Shown here: positions 55,698-64,000 of the stretch, piece by piece
How the letters are laid out: each line of letters begins with the position of its first letter
Position numbering within the stretch: position 1 is the stretch's first letter
NCBI GenBank assembly: GCA_003712125.1
Contig: RHLF01000002.1
Span: 62,001 to 126,000 of the forward strand
Reading direction: 5' to 3'
Source: Allomuricauda sp.
Lineage (GTDB): Bacteria > Bacteroidota > Bacteroidia > Flavobacteriales > Flavobacteriaceae
Length of the DNA stretch: 64,000 bases
Notes under the pieces: model-generated
What the model saw: only the letters and a program-made list of their open reading frames with translations
What the model was told of the DNA's origin: nothing
Database searches by the model: none
Made by a program: the position numbers and the translations under genes

Positions 55698-56206
55698 TCC
55701 TTGGGGACTTTTATCATTTTATAGCTATACCAGAGCGGTAACAAGGTTATGATTGCAATTAGCCCAATGAAGGAAGACCCCAACGATATACCATCATACC
55801 GTAACGCCTTTAAGATGATTTCAAGGGTAATTACCAAAAACATGACGACGATTCCAAAGTTTAACCAAACCATCATTTGAAGTGCCATGCGGTACAATTC
55901 AGGGGCATTCTTTTCTGTAACCTTGGTGGGGTAATTAAAATTCCAGGGTTTCATGTTTTTGATTATCGTTACCATTAAAAGGTAAGTGAGCGCACTTATA
56001 GATGGGGTTAACCACAGGGAAGACCTGCTGCCAAAGCCATCGGCTTCTCCCTTCACATTAAAATGGATGGGTATGGTATCGGGCAACTTAAAATAAAAGG
56101 CAAAAACAAGAATAAAATTAACCATCAACAACAGCCATCCGATTTGGATTATTTTGCGGTCCTTATCTGTTGGCTTAACGTCAATTTTTGGTTGTTTTTT
56201 GAACAC
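55694..56206 (-). CDS. DUF1648 membrane protein
   Basis: 170 residues with about four membrane helices (near residues 25-45, 68-84, 112-135 and 140-160). The DUF1648 signature LPDTIPIHFNVKGEADGFGS lies between the first two. Relatives include SdpI-like immunity proteins and other small membrane proteins of unknown role; nothing here shows immunity activity. 3 bp after the gene at 56210 and overlapping the next by 4 bp. Confidence 0.75.
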   Translation of the reverse strand: MFKKQPKIDVKPTDKDRKIIQIGWLLLMVNFILVFAFYFKLPDTIPIHFNVKGEADGFGSRSSLWLTPSISALTYLLMVTIIKNMKPWNFNYPTKVTEKNAPELYRMALQMMVWLNFGIVVMFLVITLEIILKALRYDGISLGSSFIGLIAIITLLPLWYSYKMIKVPKE

Positions 56207-56209
56207 GGC

Positions 56210-56635
56210 CTATAAATCTTCAATGGAGGTTGGTGTATTATCTGCCTTGTAGCCTAGAAGCTTTTTAAAGAATTTTTGTACTGCCTTGGTGTCTGATTTG
56301 ACCTTGACGTAGTAATTGTCGCGATAGATCGAATAAACCGCCATATCACCCTTGTAAATTGTCAACTTATAATAGGGTATGACCAAGGCATACGATTCCA
56401 ATAGCGACCGAAAACCAACAATGATACCTTTTGGCCGAATTTCAATATTACAGCAATCTGCATTGTTGTCTAAGATCAAGAGGTTTTTGATTTGAATGCT
56501 GGCCTCTGTAATCTGCAATTTGGGCGATCCTATTCCTCCCAACCGAAACCGTTCTTTCAGGGTAAAAGGTTTGCCAACTTCGGCATCAATTTTTTGGGTG
56601 ATTTTTTTGTCAGTGTAAGAGACGTTCAAAAGCAT
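56210..56635 (-). CDS. Conserved hypothetical, PH-like soluble protein
   Basis: 141 residues without signal peptide or membrane helix. Predicted beta-rich: LKERFRLGGIGSPKLQITEA, LLILDNNADCCNIEIRPKGI and the strand pair ESYALVIPYYKLTIYKGDMA, VYSIYRDNYYVKVKSD, ending in a helix. The layout resembles a bacterial pleckstrin-homology-like fold, but that is only a guess. First gene of the minus-strand run ending at 52665. Confidence 0.55.
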   Translation of the reverse strand: MLLNVSYTDKKITQKIDAEVGKPFTLKERFRLGGIGSPKLQITEASIQIKNLLILDNNADCCNIEIRPKGIIVGFRSLLESYALVIPYYKLTIYKGDMAVYSIYRDNYYVKVKSDTKAVQKFFKKLLGYKADNTPTSIEDL

Positions 56636-56701
56636 TGGTTAAAATTAATGAAATGGATGTCCCTCTTTCTTAAAACTTCCCTAAAACAGGGCAAAAAAAC
56701 G

Positions 56702-56709
56702 TAGTTTTG
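56702..56709 (+). promoter_or_regulatory. Promoter -7 box for argS
   Basis: TAGTTTTG matches TAnnTTTG exactly, 21 nt before the argS ATG at 56731. It supports the shorter ArgS start over the one at 56707, which would lie before the transcript start. No clear -33 element. Confidence 0.55.
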
Positions 56710-56730
56710 CCAACTGAAAAAGGCAATTTA

Positions 56731-58509
56731 ATGAAGCTGCAGCAGGATTTAGCGATTAAGGTGAAGGAAGCGGTCAAGTCTGTATATGATGCGGACTTAC
56801 CTTCTGTTGAATTTCAGCCCACACGAAAAGATTTTGAGGGCGATATAACCATGGTGGTATTTCCGATGCTACGCCTTGTAAAAGGGAATCCCGTAGAGAT
56901 TGGGACCAAAATAGGAACCTATCTTCAAGAGACCGTAGATGAAATCTCAAAATTCAACGTGGTCAAAGGTTTTCTAAATCTCGTTGTTGCCGATGGTTTT
57001 TACCTGAATTTTTTCAATGCTATAATTGAAGATAAGAATTTCGGATATCAGGCACCCAACTCAAAGGATGCCGTTATGGTTGAGTATTCGTCTCCCAATA
57101 CCAATAAACCATTACACTTGGGGCATATACGAAACAACTTATTGGGGTATTCCGTTGCCGAAATTTTAAAAGCGGCGGGGCATAAGGTCTATAAGACCCA
57201 AATCATCAATGATCGGGGTATTCATATTTGTAAGAGTATGTTGGCCTGGCAAAAATTTGGTAATGGGGAAACACCGGAATCTTCAGGTTTGAAAGGTGAC
57301 CATTTGGTAGGCAAGTATTATGTGGAATACGATAAAGCCTTTAAGGCGCAAATTGCCCAGCTTCTTGCCGAAGGCAAAACTAAAGCCGAAGCAGAGAAAG
57401 ATGCCCCAATTCTATTGGAAGCCCAAGCGATGCTTCGACAATGGGAAGCAGGTGACGAAGCGGTGGTTGCTTTATGGAAGAAAATGAATGGCTGGGTTTA
57501 CCAAGGATTTGATACGACCTATAAAAATCTTGGTGTCGATTTTGATAAACTCTACTATGAAAGTGATACCTACTTGTTGGGTAGAGATGTGGTCGCGGAT
57601 GGTTTGGATAAAGGGGTGTTCTTTAAAAAAGAAGATGGAAGTGTCTGGATTGACCTGACAGAAGAAGGCCTTGATGAAAAAATTGTGTTGCGTTCAGATG
57701 GCACGGCGGTTTACATGACCCAAGATATTGGTACAGCGATTCAAAGGGTCACTGATTTTTCTGATATCAATGGCATGGTATATACGGTCGGTAATGAACA
57801 GGATTATCATTTCAAAGTACTTTTCCTGATTCTAAAAAAATTGGGCTATTCTTGGGCAGAAAAACTGTACCATCTGAGTTATGGTATGGTAGATTTGCCA
57901 TCTGGTAAAATGAAAAGTCGTGAGGGTACAGTGGTAGATGCTGATGATTTAATAAAGAATATGGAAGACACCGCTGCAGAAATATCCCAAGAATTGGGCA
58001 AGCTGGATGGTTATTCGAAGGCGGAGAAGCAAGAACTTTACCGAACCATTGGTCTAGGGGCCTTAAAATATTATATCCTTAAGGTAGATCCAAAAAAGCG
58101 CATTCTTTTTAACCCTGAAGAATCAGTTGATTTTCAAGGTAATACCGGACCATTTATTCAATATACCTATGCCCGAATACAGTCGATCCTTCGCAAGGCA
58201 GAAATAACGGTTTCGAGGCCAGTGGAAACTTCGTTGGTGCTTCATGAGAAAGAAAAAGAATTGTTGAAGCAGATACAGCTTTTTCCAGAAAAAGTGCTTG
58301 AAGCAGCCGATAGTTATAGCCCAGCCCTAATTGCGAATTATACCTACGATTTGGTCAAGGAATTCAATTCTTTTTACCAACAGGTTTCTATCTTAGGTGA
58401 AACTGATACTGCGAAACGACATTTTAGGGTCCTGCTTTCGAAAAAAGTGGGCGAGGTAATAGGCGATAGTTTTATACTCTTAGGGATAAATGTTCCCGAG
58501 CGTATGTAA
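56731..58509 (+). CDS. argS: Arginyl-tRNA synthetase
   Basis: 592 residues, class I. In order: N-terminal tRNA D-loop recognition domain (QQDLAIKVKEAVKSVYDADL), the HIGH-type motif in PNTNKPLHLGHIRNNLLG, the catalytic insert, the KMSK-type loop as SGKMKSREGTVV, and the C-terminal anticodon-binding DALR domain (SPALIANYTYDLVKEFNSFY). Charges tRNA-Arg. The KMSK loop is changed to KMKSR, as is usual for ArgS, which relies on an upstream Lys. Confidence 0.96.
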   Translation: MKLQQDLAIKVKEAVKSVYDADLPSVEFQPTRKDFEGDITMVVFPMLRLVKGNPVEIGTKIGTYLQETVDEISKFNVVKGFLNLVVADGFYLNFFNAIIEDKNFGYQAPNSKDAVMVEYSSPNTNKPLHLGHIRNNLLGYSVAEILKAAGHKVYKTQIINDRGIHICKSMLAWQKFGNGETPESSGLKGDHLVGKYYVEYDKAFKAQIAQLLAEGKTKAEAEKDAPILLEAQAMLRQWEAGDEAVVALWKKMNGWVYQGFDTTYKNLGVDFDKLYYESDTYLLGRDVVADGLDKGVFFKKEDGSVWIDLTEEGLDEKIVLRSDGTAVYMTQDIGTAIQRVTDFSDINGMVYTVGNEQDYHFKVLFLILKKLGYSWAEKLYHLSYGMVDLPSGKMKSREGTVVDADDLIKNMEDTAAEISQELGKLDGYSKAEKQELYRTIGLGALKYYILKVDPKKRILFNPEESVDFQGNTGPFIQYTYARIQSILRKAEITVSRPVETSLVLHEKEKELLKQIQLFPEKVLEAADSYSPALIANYTYDLVKEFNSFYQQVSILGETDTAKRHFRVLLSKKVGEVIGDSFILLGINVPERM

Positions 58510-58539
58510 AAAAAGACCCTTGCTTTAACAAGGGCCTTT
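58507..58539 (-). terminator. Terminator of the proteorhodopsin gene
   Basis: CCCTTG/CAAGGG core (58517-58522 and 58529-58534) extended by AAAG/CTTT across one mismatch, and on the minus strand followed by a run of seven T. In the plus direction it may also end argS, with a weaker T-run. It reaches the argS stop codon. Confidence 0.8.
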
Positions 58540-58583
58540 CCAGTAACCAACTAAAAATCCAAACTTTTGTCAAAAGTTTACAT

Positions 58584-59324
58584 TTATTTTTCGTCTTGGG
58601 CAGCAACAGCAGCACCATAGACAACCAAACCAAAGCCAATTTTGTTAATGGCATCACCGATGTTGTATATAACATCCATGTTGAGGCCAAGTCCGGCCAA
58701 ACCATCATACCAACCTGGTGTTCCGGCCATATATCCTAAGGGGTAGATTGCCCATCCTACCAATACAAACCAGCATAACATTTTGTGGGCTTTGAGTACC
58801 GACCCTCCTGCTGCGACAGCCAATTTCTTGGCGCTGCCCAACCAGATTTCATAGGCAATATAAAAGTAGGCCAAACCAGATAATAAGCCCCATAAGGCAG
58901 CATTATCGCGGAATACGGCCTCTCCGAAGTACCCGGTTACCAGCATCACTACAGAAGCAGCAATAAGTTTCCACATAAGGGACTTTTTGGCACCCGCCAC
59001 TTTTAGAATCAAGTAAAACTCAACACACATCAACGGTACGGTCAATACCCAGTCGACGTATCTAAAAAATGTTGGAGATTCACCTACCCCTGCCCAATAG
59101 TCGCGCATGTACCAGTAGTGAACAGCGGCGATAAACGTAATAAGTCCAGATACCAGGATCGAAGTTTTCCACTTTCTGTCAAAACTGTTCATTGACAAAA
59201 AGAAAAAGGCCGATGCGGCCATCATGGCCATACAACCTACAAAAAAAGTAAAACCAACATAATCGTCACTAGCGATTTTGGTTACGTCCGCCAAAAGCGG
59301 CAATTTTAATAACAATGAATACAT
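58584..59324 (-). CDS. Proteorhodopsin, green-tuned proton pump type
   Basis: 246 residues with seven predicted membrane helices. Helix C reads RYVDWVLTVPLMCVEF: Asp91 (counter-ion/proton acceptor), Thr95 and Glu102 (donor) make the DTE motif of outward proton pumps. Met99 at the spectral-tuning site (105 in the marine reference protein) predicts green absorption. His69, the usual partner of Asp91, is present. Lys228 in NIGDAINKIGFG is the retinal Schiff-base lysine. It makes a light-driven proton gradient in the inner membrane. Divergent from blh, with an exact -7 box 31 nt upstream and its own terminator. Confidence 0.96.
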   Translation of the reverse strand: MYSLLLKLPLLADVTKIASDDYVGFTFFVGCMAMMAASAFFFLSMNSFDRKWKTSILVSGLITFIAAVHYWYMRDYWAGVGESPTFFRYVDWVLTVPLMCVEFYLILKVAGAKKSLMWKLIAASVVMLVTGYFGEAVFRDNAALWGLLSGLAYFYIAYEIWLGSAKKLAVAAGGSVLKAHKMLCWFVLVGWAIYPLGYMAGTPGWYDGLAGLGLNMDVIYNIGDAINKIGFGLVVYGAAVAAQDEK

Positions 59325-59355
59325 AATATATATGGGTTAATTAGTTTTGTTTAAT

Positions 59356-59363
59356 CAAATGTA
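59356..59363 (-). promoter_or_regulatory. Promoter -7 box for proteorhodopsin
   Basis: On the minus strand TACATTTG matches TAnnTTTG exactly, about 31 nt before the ATG at 59324. A TTG lies 12 nt further upstream, too close for a standard -33. Confidence 0.55.
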
Positions 59364-59391
59364 TAAAAAGTTAAACAAGAAAATGATAAAA

Positions 59392-59419
59392 TTTGTTTAA
59401 AATTTTTGTTATAACTTTA
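59392..59419 (+). promoter_or_regulatory. Candidate promoter for blh
   Basis: TTTG (59392-59395), 16-bp spacer and TAACTTTA (59412-59419, last base off consensus), 24 nt before the blh ATG. Set within very AT-rich sequence, so chance matches are likely. Confidence 0.35.
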
Positions 59420-59443
59420 AACAAAACTTGAAATTTTGTCAAA

Positions 59444-60304
59444 ATGAAAAATTGGGTGCTTCTAGCAACTTTTTTTAGTTTGTGGCTTTCGACACAACTG
59501 TCGGTGGGTTATCAAGACTACTTGGCCTATTTTTTTATTTTGACTTTTGGGGTGTTGCATGGTGCCAATGACATCGTATTGCTCACAAAGCAACACAAGG
59601 ATTTAAAAACCTTTAGAGCCCTTATCCCTTATATACTGGTGATTATAGCAATTACCCTATTATTCTTTTATTCGCAGGCCTTGGTGCTTGGTCTTTTTAT
59701 TCTGATAAGTGGATATCACTTTGGGGAACAGCATTATAAGGACAAGCTTAAAAGCTCCCACTTACTGGCACGTGTGCTTTATACGTTTTATGGGTTGACC
59801 ATCTTGTTCATGATTTTTTATACGAGCATGGGTGAGGTGCAACAGATCATATTTGACCTAAGCGGCTACTATATTGATGCCCTATATATCGAAGTAGGTT
59901 TATTCATAAATATGGTTGGGTTTTTCTGTTCGTTCGCTTTTTTGATAGTTACCAAGGTCTTAAAGGTTGAACTAGTGAAGGAACTGTTCATGTTTCTGGT
60001 ATTTTTTATTGTTTTTAAGGTCGCTTCCTTGCTCTGGGCCTTTGCCATCTATTTTATTCTTTGGCACAGTATACCTTCATTAAATGATCAAATGGAGGTT
60101 TTATACGGAAGTTCGAAACCGAAATACTTGCTCAACTATTTGAAGACTTCTTGGATATATTGGACGGTGAGTGTATTGGGGCTTCTTATACTCTATCTTC
60201 TATTGAGGAACGAAATTGATTATTTCATCACTGTTGTCTTATATGTGCTTGCTGCCATTACGTTTCCACATGTCATTGTGATGTCCAAGTTGGACAAGGG
60301 CTAG
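59444..60304 (+). CDS. blh: Blh, beta-carotene 15,15'-dioxygenase
   Basis: 286 residues, largely membrane-embedded. The conserved histidines expected to hold the catalytic iron are visible: His39 in GVLHGANDI, His92 and His97 in GYHFGEQHY, His208 in LWHSIPSLND and His276 in TFPHVIV. Blh cleaves beta-carotene into two retinal molecules, the chromophore of the adjacent divergent proteorhodopsin. No carotenoid biosynthesis genes (crt) are in the window. Its TAG interlocks with the stop of the TonB receptor gene (CTAG, 60301-60304). Confidence 0.94.
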   Translation: MKNWVLLATFFSLWLSTQLSVGYQDYLAYFFILTFGVLHGANDIVLLTKQHKDLKTFRALIPYILVIIAITLLFFYSQALVLGLFILISGYHFGEQHYKDKLKSSHLLARVLYTFYGLTILFMIFYTSMGEVQQIIFDLSGYYIDALYIEVGLFINMVGFFCSFAFLIVTKVLKVELVKELFMFLVFFIVFKVASLLWAFAIYFILWHSIPSLNDQMEVLYGSSKPKYLLNYLKTSWIYWTVSVLGLLILYLLLRNEIDYFITVVLYVLAAITFPHVIVMSKLDKG

Positions 60305-62862
60305 AAGCTTATCCTGAAACTAAGGTTGGGTGTAAACCCCAATGAAAAATTATCAACTTGTTCAATTTCATTGTCGTCGTTGACCCTATAATAACGATTC
60401 AAAACATTCTTTCGATTGGTCAGGTTCAGCAAGGAAACTCCGGCAGTGGCCTTTACCCTTCGGCTTAAATCAAAGCCATAGGTTGCGGAAGCATCGGCTC
60501 GAAAATATCCGGGAAGGCGGCTGCTATTGGGTGCTTCATAATTTATTTGATTGGGGAAGACATTGACATTTAAAGGGGTGTCGTCTTGGGGTTCGGTATA
60601 GGGCTTTCCCGATCGATAATTAACACCAATGCCCAATTTTAAGTTTTTGATGTCATAAGTACTGGCCAAAGTCAATGTGTGCCGCACATCCAAATTATTG
60701 GGAAAGGTACTGGGCACAACCGCATCAAAGGTATAGTCATTCTTATTGTAGGTATAACTTAGCCAAGTACTGTAATTGCCCCCTATTTTGTTGATTAGAA
60801 ATTCAAGTCCGGTTACCTTATAGCTTCCTATTTCACCGGCAAACTGGTTCTCATTTTGAAATCCTTGCGTTCGGGTACTAATGCCCTCAACCTGTTTGTA
60901 AAACCCTTCCAAACCGATGTACAAGGAATTTTTCGAATAATTTAACCCAACGGAACCCTGCTTACTCTCTGTGATGGGGAGGGCACTGCCATCTGAAAGA
61001 ATCCATCGGCGTTTTTCGACACCTAAAAAGTTTTGTTCCAAGTCGATCACCTGGTTGGTATATTGGCTCTTATATTCACCCAAAATTTGGGCCCTCACAT
61101 AATTTGCCAATCGAAAATTTATGTTGATACGTGGCTCCAAGACCAATTCATCAAAAGTCCCCAAATTCATAATATAGTTGGCCCGAAGCCCAGCAGAAGC
61201 AATAAATTTATCTTCAGCGGTGCGATAGGCAACCTCGGTGTATGGTGCAAAATTGCGAACGACATCTTTGATTTCGCTCTGAAAGGGTGGCCGAGTGACA
61301 TCTGATGCATTGGTAATTCCTGTTTCAATAAATTGAAAACCGTTGCTCCAACTTAGCCGATCAAGTATTTTGTAGCGGATGTCCAGCTTGAGGGCATTCT
61401 CCTCAATCGTATTTTGTTGAAACAAAATTTGTCTTTGATCAGCCGAAACGCTTTGGGCGTCCAAATTGTATTTGGTGTAATACACGTTGAGATGAGAGGA
61501 AAACTGGTCTGTCCACTGGTTTTGCGATTGTAACCCTATCGATATATTGGTTTGATCGATCAAGCTTTGGGTGGTGAGATCCGTGGCCACTTCGGTTTCC
61601 TTAAAGAGCAGGTCATTATCAATACCCATAAAGCTCAAACGCAGTTTATGGTCATCGTTGATATCATATAAGAACTTACCAGAGATATCATAGAAAAAGA
61701 AGGTGGTTTCTTGATCAAACTGCCGATCTACAGATTGGTTTTGCTGGTTGGTCACCTCACTATCTTGAAAGGCCCGATCCTCAAAACTGTCATAAATAGG
61801 GGTGTTCAAAAAGTCGGTTGTGGATCTACGTGCTGAAAACTGAAATGCCAGGCGGTCATTTATGGGAAACTGCCCGTACACATCACCACTAATAAGGTTA
61901 AAGCCCGCTCCCCCAAAAAATAGCCCATCAATATCATTCTTTGTTTCCATGCTGATGACACTGCTGACACCATCACCGTACTGGGCCGGGGTACCATTTT
62001 TGTAGACCGATACTTTATCGGTCAAATAGGGGTTAAAGGCGGATATAAGTCCAAAAAAATGTCCGGATTGATACATTTTAATGCCATTCCACAGTATTAA
62101 GTTTTGATCGTTGGTCCCACCACGAACATTGATGTCGGAAACGGTTTCATCAATGCTCTTAATGCCGGGCAAGGCTTGAATGGTCTGTAGCACGTCGGGT
62201 TCAATAAGACCAGGTAGAATGCCCAAGGCACCTGTATTTAAGGTGACACTGGCATCATCTTCCTTTACAATTCCAGCGGTCAAGAACTCATAAACGATGA
62301 CTTCTTCCAATTTTTCATAATTCTGTGCAAGAAGTATAACCGGGCAGTCGTCTTTACCGATAAGGTTTTCGACAGGAATGTATTTTGTGATATAGCCCAA
62401 ATAGCGAATTTTCAGCGAGGCATTTCGGGGTATGCGCTGCATTTTGAAGGTTCCGTAAATATCAGTGACGACAGCTACTTCGCCTCCTAAAACCTCAATG
62501 GTCGCCCCCGGAACCGTGTTTTCGGCAAAATTGTCAAGTACTTTGCCACATATATCCACCAAGGAGGTTTTGACCAAAGAATAGTACCGATCGTTCAGGC
62601 GTTCTATTTTGATTTGGGTCTGGGCTTCCAGTTCCTCAAGAATTTGCGCTAAATCAGTGGCTTGGGGTAGGGTGATTTGAACGTCGTTCAAATCTTCGTC
62701 CACATAGGAAAATTTGATATTGAACTGTTGCTCAAGTGCTGCCAAATAGGGCTTCAACCCCTTTAAGGGTGATTCCTGTGCTGAACAAATGGTAGTGGAA
62801 ATGAGCAGGAGAAGTAATCCCACCCAAACTACGATTGAAGTACTACGGTGTGTTCTCAGCAT
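60301..62862 (-). CDS. TonB-dependent receptor with STN signalling domain
   Basis: 853 residues. After the signal peptide (ending STTICSAQ) an STN-type domain (FNIKFSYVDEDLNDVQITLP, LEELEAQTQIKIERL) occupies about residues 30-85; this is the domain that talks to FecR-type anti-sigma factors. A carboxypeptidase-regulatory-like domain (VPGATIEVLGGEVAVVTDIY), a plug (IKSIDETVSDINVRGGTNDQ) and a beta-barrel with terminal Phe (PNLSFRISF) follow. Likely a siderophore or nutrient importer that also senses its ligand. Its start overlaps the FecR gene; ATG at 62862 is preferred to 62880. Confidence 0.88.
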   Translation of the reverse strand: MLRTHRSTSIVVWVGLLLLLISTTICSAQESPLKGLKPYLAALEQQFNIKFSYVDEDLNDVQITLPQATDLAQILEELEAQTQIKIERLNDRYYSLVKTSLVDICGKVLDNFAENTVPGATIEVLGGEVAVVTDIYGTFKMQRIPRNASLKIRYLGYITKYIPVENLIGKDDCPVILLAQNYEKLEEVIVYEFLTAGIVKEDDASVTLNTGALGILPGLIEPDVLQTIQALPGIKSIDETVSDINVRGGTNDQNLILWNGIKMYQSGHFFGLISAFNPYLTDKVSVYKNGTPAQYGDGVSSVISMETKNDIDGLFFGGAGFNLISGDVYGQFPINDRLAFQFSARRSTTDFLNTPIYDSFEDRAFQDSEVTNQQNQSVDRQFDQETTFFFYDISGKFLYDINDDHKLRLSFMGIDNDLLFKETEVATDLTTQSLIDQTNISIGLQSQNQWTDQFSSHLNVYYTKYNLDAQSVSADQRQILFQQNTIEENALKLDIRYKILDRLSWSNGFQFIETGITNASDVTRPPFQSEIKDVVRNFAPYTEVAYRTAEDKFIASAGLRANYIMNLGTFDELVLEPRININFRLANYVRAQILGEYKSQYTNQVIDLEQNFLGVEKRRWILSDGSALPITESKQGSVGLNYSKNSLYIGLEGFYKQVEGISTRTQGFQNENQFAGEIGSYKVTGLEFLINKIGGNYSTWLSYTYNKNDYTFDAVVPSTFPNNLDVRHTLTLASTYDIKNLKLGIGVNYRSGKPYTEPQDDTPLNVNVFPNQINYEAPNSSRLPGYFRADASATYGFDLSRRVKATAGVSLLNLTNRKNVLNRYYRVNDDNEIEQVDNFSLGFTPNLSFRISF

Positions 62863-63754
62863 AGAAAAGCACATTATCATCCCCTAATTTATAACGAATT
62901 TGAGAAGGGGTGCTTATACTTTCTAACGCTAAATTGATGTCGGTGTTGCTGAAAGTTCCAGTAAATAATTGCTCCACGTCAATATTTTCGGTCTTAACGA
63001 CCTTATTGTACTGTCTCTCGAATTCGGCCAATACATATTTTAATGGAATGCTTTTAAAAGAGCTCTCGTTGGTTATCCAAGAGGGCTGTGTAGCGGTGAT
63101 GCCTTGTGAACCGACAATTTCGCCATTGATTGCCACAAATGAGGAACCGGCCGGTAGTTTTTGTTCTGAATTATTGTAGCTAACACTTACCAAACCTTCA
63201 TAGCAGGTAACTTCAAAGAAACCGTTTCTGTTTTCCACATTAAATTGAGTGCCCAAAACAGTTACGGTGCCATTTTCAGTCAGAACAGCGAACTTTTTGC
63301 CTTTGGCTACCTTAAAGAAAGCCTCACCTTCAAGCCTCACCTCACGATTTTTACCCCAGTTCTTTTCGCTAAAACTAACTTCTGAATCGGCATTCAAGAT
63401 GATTTCAGAACTGTCAGGAAGCGTTACCTCTGAACGTTCGGCTAAATCTGTGGTAAAAGTTTCATTTAGGGTGCTCAAATAGAAGTAAGAACCCGCTATC
63501 ATGACCGCAACCACGGCAGCTACGCGCAAGAATTGTTTGAATGGACGTAAGGGAACAACCTTGGGTTCGTTACCCATTTGATTGCCCTTAAAGGTGTCCC
63601 AAGCTAGGTCAACATCAAATTCAGGGGCTTCCATTTTGTTGGAAGCCTCAAGAATTCTCTGGTACGAAGCATATTCGGCAGACTTTTTAAAAGTTGCCAA
63701 CTCCTCCTCAGAGAGTTCATTGTTGAGCCATTTTGCTAAATAATTCTCTTGCAT
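62843..63754 (-). CDS. FecR-family anti-sigma factor
   Basis: 303 residues. N-terminal cytosolic anti-sigma part (LAKWLNNELSEEELATFKKS), one membrane helix at about residues 75-95, a periplasmic FecR domain (LPDSSEIILNADSEVSFSEK, VRLEGEAFFKVAKGKKFAVL, VLGTQFNVE) and a C-terminal DUF4974 domain (IPLKYVLAEFERQYNKVV) that should bind the receptor's STN domain. It would hold the ECF sigma factor upstream inactive until the receptor is occupied. Overlaps the receptor gene by 20 bp. Confidence 0.92.
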   Translation of the reverse strand: MQENYLAKWLNNELSEEELATFKKSAEYASYQRILEASNKMEAPEFDVDLAWDTFKGNQMGNEPKVVPLRPFKQFLRVAAVVAVMIAGSYFYLSTLNETFTTDLAERSEVTLPDSSEIILNADSEVSFSEKNWGKNREVRLEGEAFFKVAKGKKFAVLTENGTVTVLGTQFNVENRNGFFEVTCYEGLVSVSYNNSEQKLPAGSSFVAINGEIVGSQGITATQPSWITNESSFKSIPLKYVLAEFERQYNKVVKTENIDVEQLFTGTFSNTDINLALESISTPSQIRYKLGDDNVLFYAENTP

Positions 63755-63820
63755 TTTTTTATGCTTTACAGGGGTATAACAATCTACATAAATAAAACCC
63801 TACCTAAAATCCCATTTTTT

Positions 63821-64000
63821 TTAAATGCCATCAATTTGTTCCCGCAGCGTCTTTAGCGCCAAATGCATTCGCTTTTCAATGGCCTTGACACTTACACCTT
63901 CCATATCTGCTATTTCGGCATACTTTTTACCATCGATACGATTCAACAAAAAAGTAGTGCGCTGGTTTTCGGGTAAGGCATTAAGGGCGTCATCCAGTTT
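63821..64000 (-). CDS. ECF sigma-70 factor, C-terminal part (cut by window end)
   Basis: The last 59 codons of an ECF sigma factor read on the minus strand. Region 4 is plain: LDDALNALPENQRTTFLLNR, then the helix-turn-helix YAEIADMEGVSVKAIEKRM and LALKTLREQI. The N-terminal region 2 lies beyond base 64000. It is the regulator of the FecR/TonB receptor set, with FecR starting 66 bp downstream. Confidence 0.88.
   Translation of the reverse strand, partial: KLDDALNALPENQRTTFLLNRIDGKKYAEIADMEGVSVKAIEKRMHLALKTLREQIDGI

Noticed and set aside
55694-56206. Bacteriocin immunity protein (SdpI-like)
   Set aside because: DUF1648 resemblance alone does not show immunity and no toxin gene is nearby.

Overview
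The window comes from a Bacteroidota chromosome, almost certainly a marine member of the Flavobacteriaceae. Evidence: SusC/SusD pairs, lipoproteins with acidic residues just after the lipidated Cys, Bacteroidota-type promoters (TTTG, about 19 bp, TAnnTTTG), the fused str-S10-spc-alpha ribosomal cluster without tuf, DUF5686 and DUF5723 families, and a proteorhodopsin next to its retinal-forming Blh enzyme. The DNA is moderately AT-rich. No tRNA, rRNA, CRISPR array, insertion sequence or prophage was seen. The longest gap between genes is 271 bp (25922-26192).

Layout. 34-12173: housekeeping and accessory genes: atypical SDR plus cupin, mpl, a small membrane ORF, GNAT, DUF1569, radC, a deacetylase-fold protein, yjjG, a lipoprotein/DUF5723/secreted-protein trio, rarA, a rhomboid protease and rlmB. 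12245-26972: an envelope island. A SusC/SusD pair with two tandem, partly identical lipoproteins, a giant FG-GAP/ASPIC lipoprotein and an arylsulfotransferase-like lipoprotein all read on the minus strand. The block is bracketed by three members of one unnamed family of secreted proteins of about 245 residues (two on the left, one divergent on the right). 27058-44235: the ribosomal supercluster rpsL to rplQ, with structured leaders before rpsL, rplC and rpsD and a strong terminator after rplQ. 44265-49873: carA, eno, a GT5 glycogen/starch synthase and gltA, mostly separated by terminators. 49891-52668: two pentein-fold guanidine/ureido hydrolases flanking a divergent PadR/HAAS regulatory pair. 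52665-56635: a minus-strand run of envelope and redox genes. 56731-58509: argS. 58584-60304: divergent proteorhodopsin and blh. 60301-64000: a FecI/FecR/TonB-receptor signalling set, the sigma factor being cut by the window end.

How it fits together. The SusC/D island should import some polymer or peptide fragment. No carbohydrate-degrading enzyme is linked to it, so the substrate is unknown. Rhodopsin plus Blh gives a light-driven proton pump with local retinal production; beta-carotene synthesis must be encoded elsewhere. The ribosomal cluster appears to be re-promoted at rplC by a promoter that includes the rpsJ stop codon and is followed by a leader of about 150 nt with a terminator-like hairpin.

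The items most worth a second look are the rpsJ-rplC leader, the bracketed SusC/D island, the two lipoproteins whose first 23 mature residues are identical despite 17 synonymous codon changes, the PadR operator, and the repeated use of interlocked stop codons between convergent genes. All functions are inferred from sequence reading alone; no database search was run.
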